NCBI GenBank assembly: GCA_963664595.2
Contig: CAXXOK010000007.1
Span: forward strand, 186,001 to 250,000
Length of the DNA: 64,000 nt
Source: CAXXOK01 sp963664595
Lineage (GTDB): Bacteria; Bacillota; Clostridia; Christensenellales; Aristaeellaceae
Direction: 5' to 3'
In this document: positions 25,291 through 34,273 of the stretch, one piece after another
Numbering within the stretch: position 1 is the stretch's first letter
Layout of the letters: each line of letters starts with the position of its first letter
The notes under the pieces: generated by a model
What the model was told of the DNA's origin: nothing
The model's database searches: none
The model's input: the letters and a program-made list of their open reading frames with translations, nothing else
Position numbers and translations under genes: made by a program

Positions 25291-25890
25291 TTATGCTTCC
25301 GCAATCGGTTCGGTCAGGACGGCGGCAAAGAACGCAGCCTCCTTCAGCGGCGTTTCACCCACTGCGAGAAGCTCGGTATCGTATTCAATCTGCCAGTCGC
25401 CCGCATCGTTGAATTCGTACACCTGAAGGTTGACGGTGCGGTTCTGGCCGCCCGTGTTGTCTTTCGTTGCGGTCTCGTGGTCTTTCGACGTTTCGATCAT
25501 CCGGCACTTCGGATACCACACGTACACGAAATGACCGCCGCGCTTGGGGTACACGACGCCCTGCGCGAAGTACTCGCCTTCGTCAAAACGGTTGCGGGTC
25601 ACAAACCCGCCGGATACGGCGCTGCCGCGCATACGGGCAAGGTTCGCCGGATCGTATGCCAGTACTTCAACCGCCAGTGTCGGCGGCGAAACGATCACAT
25701 CGTTGTCATATACCTTGCTGCTGCCATATATGGGATCCATCTTCCCCTGTTCGGAAACACCGATCTTTACCAATGCCTCCGACTTATAAACATCGCTGGC
25801 ATACCCGTTCGTCCCTGCCGCATCTTCAAAGCATTGATACAATGCACCAACACCCACATTGCGAAAGGGCTTTTGCATGATGATTGCCAT
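25291..25890 (-). CDS. Major tail protein (phi13-type)
   Basis: 199 aa, with GALYQCFEDAAGTNGY.. YKSEALVKIGVSEQGKMDPIYGSSKVYDND near the start and a beta-rich remainder (PTLAVEVLAYDPANLARMRG; HFVYVWYPKCRM). Position directly before the tail chaperones and family-like size support the tube protein. GAAAGGATG precedes the ATG. Confidence 0.85.
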   Translation of the reverse strand: MAIIMQKPFRNVGVGALYQCFEDAAGTNGYASDVYKSEALVKIGVSEQGKMDPIYGSSKVYDNDVIVSPPTLAVEVLAYDPANLARMRGSAVSGGFVTRNRFDEGEYFAQGVVYPKRGGHFVYVWYPKCRMIETSKDHETATKDNTGGQNRTVNLQVYEFNDAGDWQIEYDTELLAVGETPLKEAAFFAAVLTEPIAEA

Positions 25891-25896
25891 AATCGT

Positions 25897-26280
25897 TCAT
25901 CCTTTCAGTACCGCAACCATGCGGCCAATGATTTGGTCTTTTTGTTTACTGAATTCAGGCTTCATATGAGGGCTGGGCATAACGGTTTTACCTGCTTTGG
26001 CCCAGCCACCCGCGCGATGGCCCGATTCAACCATACGCCCGTAGAACTTGCCCCAACCCACAACGGTTTCCGTGTTTTGGACATCCTGTTCGTATGTGAT
26101 GCTATCCAGCATGTGCTCACGGCTGCGGCCACGCGGGGAGGTTTTGCTCCGCATCACCCCGCAAAAATACTCCGCACCCGCCTGTTGGGCCCGGAGTATA
26201 TTGGCAGAGCCAGCGTTTTCAGAATATCCTTCCAACAGGTTTGCCAACCGCTGCAGCCCTTCAAAATCATCCGCCATCAA
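25897..26280 (-). CDS. HK97 gp10-like tail completion protein
   Basis: 127 aa. FEGLQRLANLLEGYS.. QAGAEYFCGVMRSKTSPRGRSREHMLDSI and a GFYGRMVESGHRAGG-like turn (here GKFYGRMVESGHRAGGWAKAGKTV) match the HK97 gp10 family, which caps the tail at the neck. Starts overlap the preceding stop by 4 bp. Confidence 0.8.
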   Translation of the reverse strand: MMADDFEGLQRLANLLEGYSENAGSANILRAQQAGAEYFCGVMRSKTSPRGRSREHMLDSITYEQDVQNTETVVGWGKFYGRMVESGHRAGGWAKAGKTVMPSPHMKPEFSKQKDQIIGRMVAVLKG

Positions 26281-26606
26281 ATCACCTCGGTCAGGTGGCC
26301 GTTGAACAGATAACTGATTTCATCCTTCTCCGGATCGTAGCCGATTTCACACACAAACTGGAACCGGTTGTCCACGAACGTCTGGATGATGGTATCCACG
26401 TTGGGATCGTCGCCATCGGTTGTGATGTACTCGGCAACCACGGTGATTTCGATTTCGTCCGCATTATTGCTGCCGTATACGGGCTCAATCCGGCCGAGCT
26501 GCCAGACCATGCGCGGCAGTACGCTATCCAGACCCCGGAATTTCACAACTGAGATTCCCGCGCTTTCCAGCGTCCCCAGCATGGCTTCAAACTCAGGCTG
26601 TGTCAT
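26277..26606 (-). CDS. Phage neck/tail connector protein
   Basis: 109 aa from MTQPEFEAML; the longer frame to 26738 only shadows the upstream gene. Motifs YGSNNADEIEITVVAEYITTDGDD and GYDPEKDEISYLFNGHL. Gene order (connector, head closure, this, gp10-like, tail tube) indicates a neck or tail terminator function. It overlaps both neighbours slightly. Confidence 0.6.
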   Translation of the reverse strand: MTQPEFEAMLGTLESAGISVVKFRGLDSVLPRMVWQLGRIEPVYGSNNADEIEITVVAEYITTDGDDPNVDTIIQTFVDNRFQFVCEIGYDPEKDEISYLFNGHLTEVI

Positions 26607-26946
26607 ACCGCTGCACCACCTTTGCAAGGGAAACGTCCATGACCGGCGGATAGATGTCCTCCGGTCGCTGGATCTGTTTGACGGAATACTGCACGCCGTC
26701 CTCGGTGACGGCAACATCCTGCGTGGATACGTCGGCAAGGTACGGCATTCGCAGCAACCGGTCGATTTGTACGTTCGCTTGCTTGGCGGACCAGAACCGC
26801 GATATCCCGACCGTCCGGTTATGATAACGGATGCCGCCGAGTTTCAGTACCAGCGATTGGACCGGCTTCTTTGCCGCAGCCGCGGCATTTTTCACCGAGT
26901 AGAACCCGCATACGCCATCGTTAAACGTCTGTGGTTTCTGCTGCAT
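26593..26946 (-). CDS. Phage head closure/minor capsid protein
   Basis: 117 aa, starting MQQKPQTFNDGVCGFYSVKN and ending in a beta segment (EDIYPPVMDVSLAKVVQ). Size and place after the connector gene fit the SPP1 gp16/HK97 gp7-like stopper. It overlaps the upstream connector gene by 26 bp. Confidence 0.65.
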   Translation of the reverse strand: MQQKPQTFNDGVCGFYSVKNAAAAAKKPVQSLVLKLGGIRYHNRTVGISRFWSAKQANVQIDRLLRMPYLADVSTQDVAVTEDGVQYSVKQIQRPEDIYPPVMDVSLAKVVQRYDTA

Positions 26947-27223
26947 ACAGGTTCACCCCCTCGGCGATTTGGAGCGACAGGAGTTCATGCCGGTAGTTCT
27001 TCTGGAAATCCTCCAGCGCGTTGGATCGCTCGTACCGGCAGTAATTCAGGAGAAGGGATTGCGCGAGGCAGGGAGTGTTAAACGCCTGCTCCCGCCCCGC
27101 GATCCCATTGATATACGCCATGCCCCGGTCGATCATTCCGCCCAGTTTCTTATCCCCGTCGGCGTCGTCCCAGGTGATGTCGAGATAGTTTTTAACGTCC
27201 GCAATCATATCCTCGGCAGACAT
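26921..27223 (-). CDS. Head-tail connector protein (gp6-like adaptor)
   Basis: 100 aa, all-helical: MSAEDMIADVKNYLDITWDDADGDKKL.. GMIDRGMAYINGIAG.. ARSLLLNYCRYERSNALEDF-like. The D(V/I)KxYLdI(t/d)(w/d)dd(e/a)D start is characteristic of gp6-type adaptors that dock under the portal. Confidence 0.8.
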   Translation of the reverse strand: MSAEDMIADVKNYLDITWDDADGDKKLGGMIDRGMAYINGIAGREQAFNTPCLAQSLLLNYCRYERSNALEDFQKNYRHELLSLQIAEGVNLYAAETTDV

Positions 27224-27229
27224 GGCAGG

Positions 27230-27514
27230 TTACTCCTTTGCCTTTTTCGACCGGTTTTTTCTGCCCGGGGTTTCCTCAGCAGGCAATTCGGCTTCTGCTT
27301 CGGGAACGGCTGTTTCGGTTTCGCCTTCGGCCTTGGCAGCGGGTGTTTCGTTTTCGCTTTCGGCTCCGGTATCATCGATAACCACAATGAACGGCCCGCC
27401 CTCAGCCCTGTTGATTTCAGCGATACGCACTTCATCGCGCTCAATGGTGTCACCGGCAGCATAAACGCTCCTGGTGATCTTGTCCCTGAACTTCTTAATG
27501 ATCTTCCCTTTCAT
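27230..27514 (-). CDS. Hypothetical phage protein, acidic Ala/Glu-rich tail
   Basis: 94 aa. The N-terminal ~45 residues form a small beta domain (KGKIIKKFRDKITRSVYAAGDTIERDEVRIAEINR), of the kind that follows capsid genes in many Clostridia phages. The remainder is a low-complexity stretch of Glu/Ala/Pro ending in a lysine cluster. It could be a capsid decoration or DNA-proximal protein; unproven. Confidence 0.6.
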   Translation of the reverse strand: MKGKIIKKFRDKITRSVYAAGDTIERDEVRIAEINRAEGGPFIVVIDDTGAESENETPAAKAEGETETAVPEAEAELPAEETPGRKNRSKKAKE

Positions 27515-27527
27515 CCAATACGCCTCC

Positions 27528-28709
27528 TTATGCGACCGGGAAGTCGTCGGCGTTCGTTACGTTCACGTTGAGAACGGTCGGCGCCAGATTGGTGATGTCG
27601 GCAAGATAGAACGCGTTGGCATCCAGCGGCTTGCCGTTGCCGTACAGTTTGATGAGATACACGCGGTTATCTTCGAGGAATTTGTATTCGTCGCTGTACA
27701 GCAGTTTGCCGCCCTTGCTGGTGCCGATACCCATGAAGTAACGCGACGCCAGGCCGAAGACCGCGCGGTTTTCGGGAACAGCCGCAGAAACAACCACATC
27801 GATGGGATACGGCAGCGCGTTCTGCGCAAACATGCCGTCGGCTGTGCGCGGGGTGATGGCGGGGTATACCTTGGTGTAATAATCCGAGGGATTAACCACC
27901 ATCAGCAGGCGCGGTACGTTCCGGCGCTTGCTGTTCGGGCCCTGGGAAACGCTGTTGAGAATCGTGCCCAGCGTGGTGGGATCCAGCGCGGTGATGGCGG
28001 TTGCCGCTTTACGCGGATATACGCTGTCGGTTGCGCCGGTCAGCGCGCGGGTCATGCCGAGAGGCTTTGCATTGCCATCGCCGTCCACAATCGCGGCTTC
28101 CAGCCCGGTGGCAAGCGCTTCGGACAGCAAAGCGCGTACATAGCGGTCAAGCCATGCAGGGCCGAGGTCGAGCATGGATTTTGCAACGGGCACGAAGGCG
28201 GACACCTTTTTCTGTGCGAGATCAACCTTTTCAAAATCACCCGCCAGCTCGGCGGCAATCGCGGACGTCAGCTCACCCCATGCAACGGTACCGCTGGTGG
28301 TGGAAAGCAGGATCTCGATCAGGGCCCCGGTGTTCTGGAAATTGATGTGGTTCAGGATGGGGTGCGCTTCGGTCATATCATCGAAAATCGAATCAATGAT
28401 GGTCTTGGGCAGCACCACATCCAGATCCGTCAATGCCTGCTGCGGGTTGCTGGATTTCATGGCGTCAATGACGCTCTGGTAATACGTGGTTTCTTCGCTG
28501 GTGAGCGCACGCACGCCGCGCGTGGACAGGATGCGCTGGTCATTGCTTTCGATCAGGCCTTTCGCTTCCGCGGTCACTGCCCTTTCCAGCATCTCGGTGA
28601 AATCGGTAAACGCCTGCTGGAAGTCCGCTTCGTTGCCGTCCTTCATGGCGGCCATCAGGCGCTGCTGAATCTTCGTTTTCTCTTCTTTCAAAAGGTCAAG
28701 GTTCTTCAT
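27528..28709 (-). CDS. Major capsid protein, HK97 family
   Basis: 393 aa. The first ~110 residues are a helical scaffolding (delta) region (LKEEKTKIQQRLMAAMKDGNEADFQQAFTDFTEM). The HK97 fold follows (LPKTIIDSIFDDMTEAHPILNHINFQNTG.. TVAWGELTSAIAAELAGDFEKVDLAQKKVSAFVPVAKSMLDLG). Start at 28709 after GGAGG with 8-base spacing. The protease upstream would remove the delta region during maturation. Confidence 0.9.
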   Translation of the reverse strand: MKNLDLLKEEKTKIQQRLMAAMKDGNEADFQQAFTDFTEMLERAVTAEAKGLIESNDQRILSTRGVRALTSEETTYYQSVIDAMKSSNPQQALTDLDVVLPKTIIDSIFDDMTEAHPILNHINFQNTGALIEILLSTTSGTVAWGELTSAIAAELAGDFEKVDLAQKKVSAFVPVAKSMLDLGPAWLDRYVRALLSEALATGLEAAIVDGDGNAKPLGMTRALTGATDSVYPRKAATAITALDPTTLGTILNSVSQGPNSKRRNVPRLLMVVNPSDYYTKVYPAITPRTADGMFAQNALPYPIDVVVSAAVPENRAVFGLASRYFMGIGTSKGGKLLYSDEYKFLEDNRVYLIKLYGNGKPLDANAFYLADITNLAPTVLNVNVTNADDFPVA

Positions 28710-28724
28710 CGTTTCTTCCTCCAA

Positions 28725-29507
28725 TCAAGAAAACAGCCCTTGCATGAGCTGTTTCGGTTTATTGATCTGTTCCTGGGGTTCGGGCTGCGGCGCCGGTTCG
28801 GGAACGCCGGGCGGGTTCTGCTGCGTTTGCATCAGGACTTCCAGCGTCTGCCTCGCCGCTTTATAACTGGACATCTGCCGGCCGACGGAGTTCGTCAGCT
28901 GCTTCATCACCTCGGCGGTTTTTACCGGATCGATTTGCCGATCGCTGATTTCATCCGCAAGGCCGAGGTCAGCACACTCTTCCGCCGTAAGCCACGTTTC
29001 GGCCTCCAGCATGGATACGAGCCTCGTTTTTTCCAGTTTGCCGCCAGACTTTTCAAGGTATACCTGGATATTACCTTCCATGATTTTATCCAGGTCATCC
29101 GCAGCCTTGCGCAGCTGCTTTGCATTTCCGCATACGCAATCCATCATTTCATGAATCATCATCATGCTGTTTCCGTACATGATAACCTTGTCGGCGGCCA
29201 TTGCAATGACGGACGCCACGGAACACGCGAAACCGTCGATATAGGCCGTGACGTTTGCAGGATTCCGCTTCAGCTGCGCATAGATTCCGTACCCTTCCAT
29301 CACGCTGCCGCCCGGGCTGTTGATGTACAGGTTTATCTGGGCCGCATTCGGACTTTCAGCTAACACATTGCGGAAATAGTCCGCGCTGGTTTCGCTTTCG
29401 ATGTATTCACCTGTCCACCAGTCATACCCGCTGGAAACCACAGCGCCATAGATATACAGATCCAGCGTGGCGCCGTCAGCGGACTGCTTGAAAGTAATTT
29501 TTCCCAT
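28725..29507 (-). CDS. Head maturation protease, ClpP-like
   Basis: 260 aa. ClpP fold with YINSPGGSVMEGYGIYAQLK, the serine nucleophile S96 in GFACSVAS, and H119 in MMMIHE. The expected third residue region reads EAETWLTAEECADLGLADE. It matures the capsid by cleaving scaffold peptides. The tail after ~215 is Pro/Gln-rich. Start at 29507 (MGKITF) is spaced 9 bases from AGAGAGGTG; an in-frame GTG at 29519 would leave none. Confidence 0.85.
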   Translation of the reverse strand: MGKITFKQSADGATLDLYIYGAVVSSGYDWWTGEYIESETSADYFRNVLAESPNAAQINLYINSPGGSVMEGYGIYAQLKRNPANVTAYIDGFACSVASVIAMAADKVIMYGNSMMMIHEMMDCVCGNAKQLRKAADDLDKIMEGNIQVYLEKSGGKLEKTRLVSMLEAETWLTAEECADLGLADEISDRQIDPVKTAEVMKQLTNSVGRQMSSYKAARQTLEVLMQTQQNPPGVPEPAPQPEPQEQINKPKQLMQGLFS

Positions 29508-29551
29508 GCTTTTTTTCACCTCTCTTATGATCGGGTTCCCGTGCTCTGCGG

Positions 29552-30727
29552 TTAGCCACCAGCATCACCGGCTTGCAATGCGGCCAGCAATTCATCGGCT
29601 GGAGAATAGTTCTTGGTCATCCAGTGTTGATTGGCCCATTCCTCATCAATCAGCTGTTCTCCAACGGCCTTGCGAATATCGTTGATACAGAACGCGCCGG
29701 ATGCAATCAGCTTGTCGATCGCCGTGCTTACGCTCAGCAGGTCGATATGCTCAATCGTCTTGGTGTCGATCTGGATATAGGTACCGGCCAGAAAAGCGGC
29801 CCGACCGACCCGCTTCCGGTTGATTTCCTCCTGCAGGTTATCCACAAGCGGATCAATACAAAACGTAAGAAACAGCTTCAATGCATCCTTCAACCCCGCG
29901 ACATCGCCGCGCAGCAGTGCAGGCGGGATGCACAAGCCCTTTGCAGTAAAATCGCTGATATCGTCCACCATCGCGCGGATGTCGCGGGTGGTATCGTTGG
30001 CATAGGTCTTGCTTCCGAGCTCTTCATAGCTCCAACCGTCAAACAGCGGAAGGACGCCGTTTTCCGAGGCGAAGAATTTCTTCAGGCGCGTTTCCTGCAT
30101 CTCCCGCAACGTTTCCTCAAACTTGGGATCACCCCGTGCCATTGTGTTGATCAGCATTTTCCCGCGGGTGCCGCGCGACCGGATAAACGCGTTCATGCTG
30201 CGCTGGATCATCTTGGCATAGGTGGAATACAGGCTGTCTGTGATCCGCTTGACATTCAGGCAATTCAACTGGAAAAAGAGGACTTCAGAACCCAGAAACG
30301 GTTTATTGAATGTGAACTCATCTACCTGTACACCACTGAAAACATCGTCATACATGGCGTATTGCTTTCGCTGGAAGCTGTCGGCAACCAGTAATCCTCC
30401 GCCGTTGCCTTCGATCACAAGCGCCTCGTTGTTTTTCAGCAGATGATGGATCAGCTTATGCAGAAATGCGGAGCTGTTCTGGTTCTTGTTCGGCTCCACA
30501 TTCCAGAGATAGTATTCGTCGCCCTGGGTTTCTTTGTTCTTTACAAATGTCTTGAATTCGCACTTGCTGATGCTGTTGGCAATCAGGTTTGCGGCGGTTT
30601 CAAACGCCAGCTCACGGATGTGGAATTCTGCAATGATATCCGCCAGCTCCGGATCGCTCCAGATATCGCCGCTCAGCGGAACGCTGCCTTCGGCAAGCTT
30701 CGTCCGCAGCCAATCCCAAAAGCTCAA
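29552..30727 (-). CDS. Portal protein, HK97 family
   Basis: 391 aa, MSFWDWLRTKLAEG.. ADIIAEFHIRELAFETAANLIANSISKCEFKTF.. YYLWNVEPNKNQNSSAFLHKLIHHLLKNNEALV, a standard HK97-type portal start. It forms the dodecameric DNA gate of the capsid. Lies between terminase and protease. Confidence 0.9.
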   Translation of the reverse strand: MSFWDWLRTKLAEGSVPLSGDIWSDPELADIIAEFHIRELAFETAANLIANSISKCEFKTFVKNKETQGDEYYLWNVEPNKNQNSSAFLHKLIHHLLKNNEALVIEGNGGGLLVADSFQRKQYAMYDDVFSGVQVDEFTFNKPFLGSEVLFFQLNCLNVKRITDSLYSTYAKMIQRSMNAFIRSRGTRGKMLINTMARGDPKFEETLREMQETRLKKFFASENGVLPLFDGWSYEELGSKTYANDTTRDIRAMVDDISDFTAKGLCIPPALLRGDVAGLKDALKLFLTFCIDPLVDNLQEEINRKRVGRAAFLAGTYIQIDTKTIEHIDLLSVSTAIDKLIASGAFCINDIRKAVGEQLIDEEWANQHWMTKNYSPADELLAALQAGDAGG

Positions 30728-30739
30728 ATGATCACCTCC

Positions 30740-32407
30740 TTAAAACGTCCATACACCGAGTTTGCTCATATCACCGGCAGTTCCGGCATCAACCAGCTTA
30801 TCCTCGCAGGTCATCGCTGCCACGAATGCCATAAACGGGTCCGTCTTCCGGCTGCGCGGTTCGATCTTTCCATAGGTCATGTTCCCCGTATCCCGGTTAA
30901 TCCCCGTCCGGATCATTTTCGTATTGTTGGTCGCCCATCGCATCACCGGATTATCCCCATATACGATTTGATGATTGATGAATGCCGAGTCGATCACAGG
31001 GGAAACGATCATGATATCGGACGGGCGGACCAACTTCACATTCTTCCGGTCTTTCCATGAAAAGCCGATTTCAGAAAGCGATTTACTGAGCAGGGCATAG
31101 CGGAAATTATCCAGTGCCATATGAACGATGTGGTAATTGACTGCCATCATGGCGAACCAATCTGCAATCAGTTCCGGTTTGATTTCGATATCGTCCACAA
31201 CTGTTAGCAGCCCGGCGCCGGCCCATTCCCGCCACGGGCACTTCATCCTTGGGATATCCGAAGATTGCGAGCACAGCCAGCTGTGCGTAATCCAATACCG
31301 GACATTATTCACACGGAAAAGCAGCCCGGCTGAGGCAAAGTCGCTTACCTTTGCGTAGTCAATGGCACCCACGCATCTGTATCCTGAAAGATCGATCACG
31401 GGCTGATTCGTCGCCTTGATATTCTCCCAGCTCGTGACCTGAATATCCGAGTTCCCTTCCGGAATGTTCATCCGTTTGGTCGGGAATGCCGTAAACTGCG
31501 ACGGCACCAGCTTCCAGTCGCTGTACTCCTTGATCATTTCTTCGCGCAGGGAAACACTGTACGGGAGCGATGGATTGGCTTTTTCCCATTTCGTGGGATC
31601 ATTGATTTCATCACGGCTGTCAAGCTTGCAGATAAAAGGCAGCCAGCCGTTATCCGGCATCCCGCCTTTCAGGATTTCTGCCGATCGCTCTTTGTAGTGG
31701 TCCAGCGGGCCGTCCCGCACATCGCCGTCCGTAGTGGCGTACAGCCTGCGCGGGTGCGGCTTCTTACCGAGGCCGGTGGTGAAAACGTTGATATTGTCGT
31801 AGTTCTCATACTGGTGTATTTCATTGAACACGACGATACCGGAACGCAGCCCGTCCTTTCCTTTGGGGTTGTTCGTCCGGTACTTGATCCGGCTGTTGGT
31901 TTTCAGGCCGACAATGCTTTCCTTGTTCCAGTAAAAATGCTTTTTAAGCCGGTTGATAAGCGCCGGGGTTTCAAGAACATTCCAGACGTCCTCAAACGGC
32001 GCCTTGGCCTGCAACTCGCTGTTGGCGCAGATATCCACGTCGTACGCCTTGATCCCGTTGTAGGGACTTACCAGGCACCACGATTCAAAGGCGATAAAGC
32101 CGTCTTTCCCTGCTCCGCGGCCGATCAGCAGAAACAGATCCGGCCAACGCGGCAGGCCGTCCGCCCGGTAGGTGCAGCAGTGCAGCCCCAGCACAAACTT
32201 CTCCCAAGGAAAAAGCACGCCGTACGGGAAGTACTCCACCTGCCGTAAATAGTTGTTTAACTGCTGTTCGTCAACGTGGATATCCTCCTGTGCAAAGGCG
32301 TTTCGGATGTACTGGACCAGCAATTGCTGTTCCTCACAGGCTTGAATACCGCCGGTTTCCACTTGCAGCATGTACTCCTCGATCGGATGCGGGATCTCAC
32401 AGGGCAT
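30740..32407 (-). CDS. Terminase large subunit
   Basis: 555 aa. ATPase part: FLLIGRGAGKDGFIAF (Walker A-like, GRGAGKD) and GIVVFNEIHQYEN (Walker B with catalytic Glu). Nuclease part: GAIDYAKVSDFASAGLLF with the metal aspartate, and a second acidic cluster near the C-terminus (RKTDPFMAFVAAM). It packages DNA through the portal. The start at 32407 (MPCEIPHPIEEY) overlaps the small subunit stop. Confidence 0.9.
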   Translation of the reverse strand: MPCEIPHPIEEYMLQVETGGIQACEEQQLLVQYIRNAFAQEDIHVDEQQLNNYLRQVEYFPYGVLFPWEKFVLGLHCCTYRADGLPRWPDLFLLIGRGAGKDGFIAFESWCLVSPYNGIKAYDVDICANSELQAKAPFEDVWNVLETPALINRLKKHFYWNKESIVGLKTNSRIKYRTNNPKGKDGLRSGIVVFNEIHQYENYDNINVFTTGLGKKPHPRRLYATTDGDVRDGPLDHYKERSAEILKGGMPDNGWLPFICKLDSRDEINDPTKWEKANPSLPYSVSLREEMIKEYSDWKLVPSQFTAFPTKRMNIPEGNSDIQVTSWENIKATNQPVIDLSGYRCVGAIDYAKVSDFASAGLLFRVNNVRYWITHSWLCSQSSDIPRMKCPWREWAGAGLLTVVDDIEIKPELIADWFAMMAVNYHIVHMALDNFRYALLSKSLSEIGFSWKDRKNVKLVRPSDIMIVSPVIDSAFINHQIVYGDNPVMRWATNNTKMIRTGINRDTGNMTYGKIEPRSRKTDPFMAFVAAMTCEDKLVDAGTAGDMSKLGVWTF

Positions 32408-32744
32408 CGTCCCCACCGCCCGCCTGTACGGGCTTGATTCCCAGCTCCGCAAGCAGTTTCAGCATCTGCGCGTTGACTTTGATCCGCAGATCGACCGATT
32501 CGTTTTTCTTGGTCTGCGGGATGCCGGAAGCAGATACGGTTTCGACCTGCACGCCTCGCGCTTGAATATCTTCAACCAGTGCAACCTTGGTGAGCCACAG
32601 ATCCATATAATCATCGATCAGGTCAAAGTAGTATTTCCCAACGGTGCCATTGCGTTCCAGCTGGTCGGTCAAGTCCTTCTTGATCGTTTTATACAGCTTT
32701 GTTTTTCTGAGGTGCTCGGGCGTGATGCATTTTTCAGCCGCCAT
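32397..32744 (-). CDS. Terminase small subunit, P27-like
   Basis: 115 aa from MAAEKCITPEHLRK, helical, with YYFDLIDDYMDLWLTKVALVEDIQARGVQV and NAQMLKLLAELGIKP, matching P27-type small subunits that recognise the packaging site. AAGGAGGT precedes this ATG by 6-7 bases, better than the ATG two codons upstream. Confidence 0.8.
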   Translation of the reverse strand: MAAEKCITPEHLRKTKLYKTIKKDLTDQLERNGTVGKYYFDLIDDYMDLWLTKVALVEDIQARGVQVETVSASGIPQTKKNESVDLRIKVNAQMLKLLAELGIKPVQAGGGDDAL

Positions 32745-32856
32745 TTTCATACCTCCTTCCGGGATTTTTCCATGTGCGCGAGAGAAATCTGATTTGTCGA
32801 GACCCTTCTCCGTTCCCGACGGCCGCCTCAATCTGCGTTTTATTCGGACGGGGGGA

Positions 32857-33183
32857 CTACCAGCGCTCGGGTGTGAGCGGCGGCATATTTTCGTGCCGAT
32901 GACCGTGTGCTTCTTCGTGGCAGGATGCACACAACGAAAGCAGCTGCCGCTCCTTGCCGTCATAAACAGACAGTGCAAGATCCGGCCGCTGCTTGAAGTG
33001 TTTAACATGGTGTACTGTGGTTGCCCTGGTATACCGCCCCTGCTGTTTGCATGCCTGGCATTCGTGATTATCCATCGCAAGGACTGCCGCCCGCGTGTGT
33101 TGCCAATCCGTGGATTTGTAGAAGCGCAGCTCGTTACCGTCCGCTATAAGTTTGCGTAGCCATGTGATGTATTGCTGATCCAA
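32857..33183 (-). CDS. HNH endonuclease
   Basis: 108 aa. Zinc and active-site pattern: CQACK.. TTVHHVKHFKQRPDLALSVYDGKERQLLSLCASCHEEAH, with two CxxC pairs and the catalytic HH. HNH proteins beside terminase support DNA packaging cleavage in HK97-like phages. It precedes the small terminase subunit by ~110 bp. Confidence 0.9.
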   Translation of the reverse strand: MDQQYITWLRKLIADGNELRFYKSTDWQHTRAAVLAMDNHECQACKQQGRYTRATTVHHVKHFKQRPDLALSVYDGKERQLLSLCASCHEEAHGHRHENMPPLTPERW

Positions 33184-33303
33184 TGATGATCTGCCTTTCA
33201 GGGCATAAGAAAACGCCCGGTCAATACTGACCAGACGCTCATGCCTTCTAAAACGAGCATATCATAACACGGTGGAAAACAGTATGCAAATAGGTGTCCT
33301 ATT

Positions 33304-33873
33304 TTAGTATTTCCATTTCGTCAATGCTTTGCGCTTTTCATCAATGGCGATTCCGATATAGATCAGCGTTGTGCTTTCTTTGGTGTGGTTGAACAGATCC
33401 ATCAGCATGGCGATATCTTTTGTACGCATGTAATAGTGATACCCAAATGTTTTCCGCAGGCTGTGGCAGGCAAAAGGATATTCAATCTCGCCCAGCTTGC
33501 CGATGGCTTTTACATAATTATACGCAGTTTTCCGGCTGATGTGTGAAGCATGACCTCGGCTATCCTTCTGCCTGCTTTGAAAAATATACTCACCATCGGC
33601 CATTCCTTTCAATCTTTGCCGCAGCACCTTCTGCAATTCATCCGGTATAGGCAACTCGATACGCTTGCCTGTTTTCTTTTCCCGGACAACAAACAAATCT
33701 CTGCCGCGCAGATCTCCGACGCGCATCACGATCATATCGCTGATTCGCCGTGCAAGATAAATACCAATCTCAAACAACAAGTATTCCTTGCGGCCAATAT
33801 CCGTATCCAGCACAGCAAGTTTACGTTCGATTTCTTTGATCTTTTCCCGGTCCCGGATTGGTTCCACGCTAAT
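33304..33873 (-). CDS. Second tyrosine recombinase (XerC/D-like, short form)
   Basis: 189 aa from MISVEPIRDREK after GGGAGG. The catalytic set is complete: R in LARRISDMIVMRVGDL, K region in REKKTGKRIELPI, H-x-x-R in CHSLRKTFGYHYY, and tyrosine in LFNHTKESTTLIYIG. It lacks the N-terminal arm-binding and core-binding lobes, so it is not the integrase; the real one is at 42074. Short recombinases upstream of terminase recur in Clostridia phages, with an uncertain role (genome resolution or regulation). Confidence 0.8.
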   Translation of the reverse strand: MSVEPIRDREKIKEIERKLAVLDTDIGRKEYLLFEIGIYLARRISDMIVMRVGDLRGRDLFVVREKKTGKRIELPIPDELQKVLRQRLKGMADGEYIFQSRQKDSRGHASHISRKTAYNYVKAIGKLGEIEYPFACHSLRKTFGYHYYMRTKDIAMLMDLFNHTKESTTLIYIGIAIDEKRKALTKWKY

Positions 33874-34036
33874 CATTTTATCAGCCTCCCTGCACGGTGT
33901 TTGACTTTCCCGTTTTGCCAATACTGTGTAACTTGATGGATACCCACCAGCCCAACCAATACGCCATTCTTTAGTACCTACTGATTCATCTTACCCATAG
34001 CCGCAATATGGGTAAGTGCAGAAAAAATAAAGCAAT

Positions 34037-34273
34037 TCACTTTCGTAACTGCTCCATCTTCTTTACCAGATCATCCTGTTCTATCCCAGCCAAAGCACAA
34101 TGAAGCGCACATTCTCCACCCTTGAAATACCGTTGTAATTCAACTATATTTTCAGTTGTCACCGGTTGGCGGATGGTTTGCTCCCAATCACGTATAGCCT
34201 GTTTGAGGACAAGCGCCGCAAGGATTCTTGCTCCATCGTCAGTAATTTCCTGCTTGTGCTTTCTTATTGCCAT
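34037..34273 (-). CDS. Small hypothetical phage protein
   Basis: 78 aa, MAIRKHKQEITDDGARILAA onward, ending ALHCALAGIEQDDLVKKMEQLRK. Helical and charged; not recognised. Its ATG overlaps the stop of the upstream gene (TAATG), so translation is coupled to the putative regulator at 34273-34740. The ~130 bp downstream hold no gene. Confidence 0.55.
   Translation of the reverse strand: MAIRKHKQEITDDGARILAALVLKQAIRDWEQTIRQPVTTENIVELQRYFKGGECALHCALAGIEQDDLVKKMEQLRK

Noticed and set aside
27474..29363. 629-aa open frame on the + strand
   Set aside because: It is the antisense of the capsid and protease genes, whose products are clearly recognisable; its length only reflects their GC-rich codon use.
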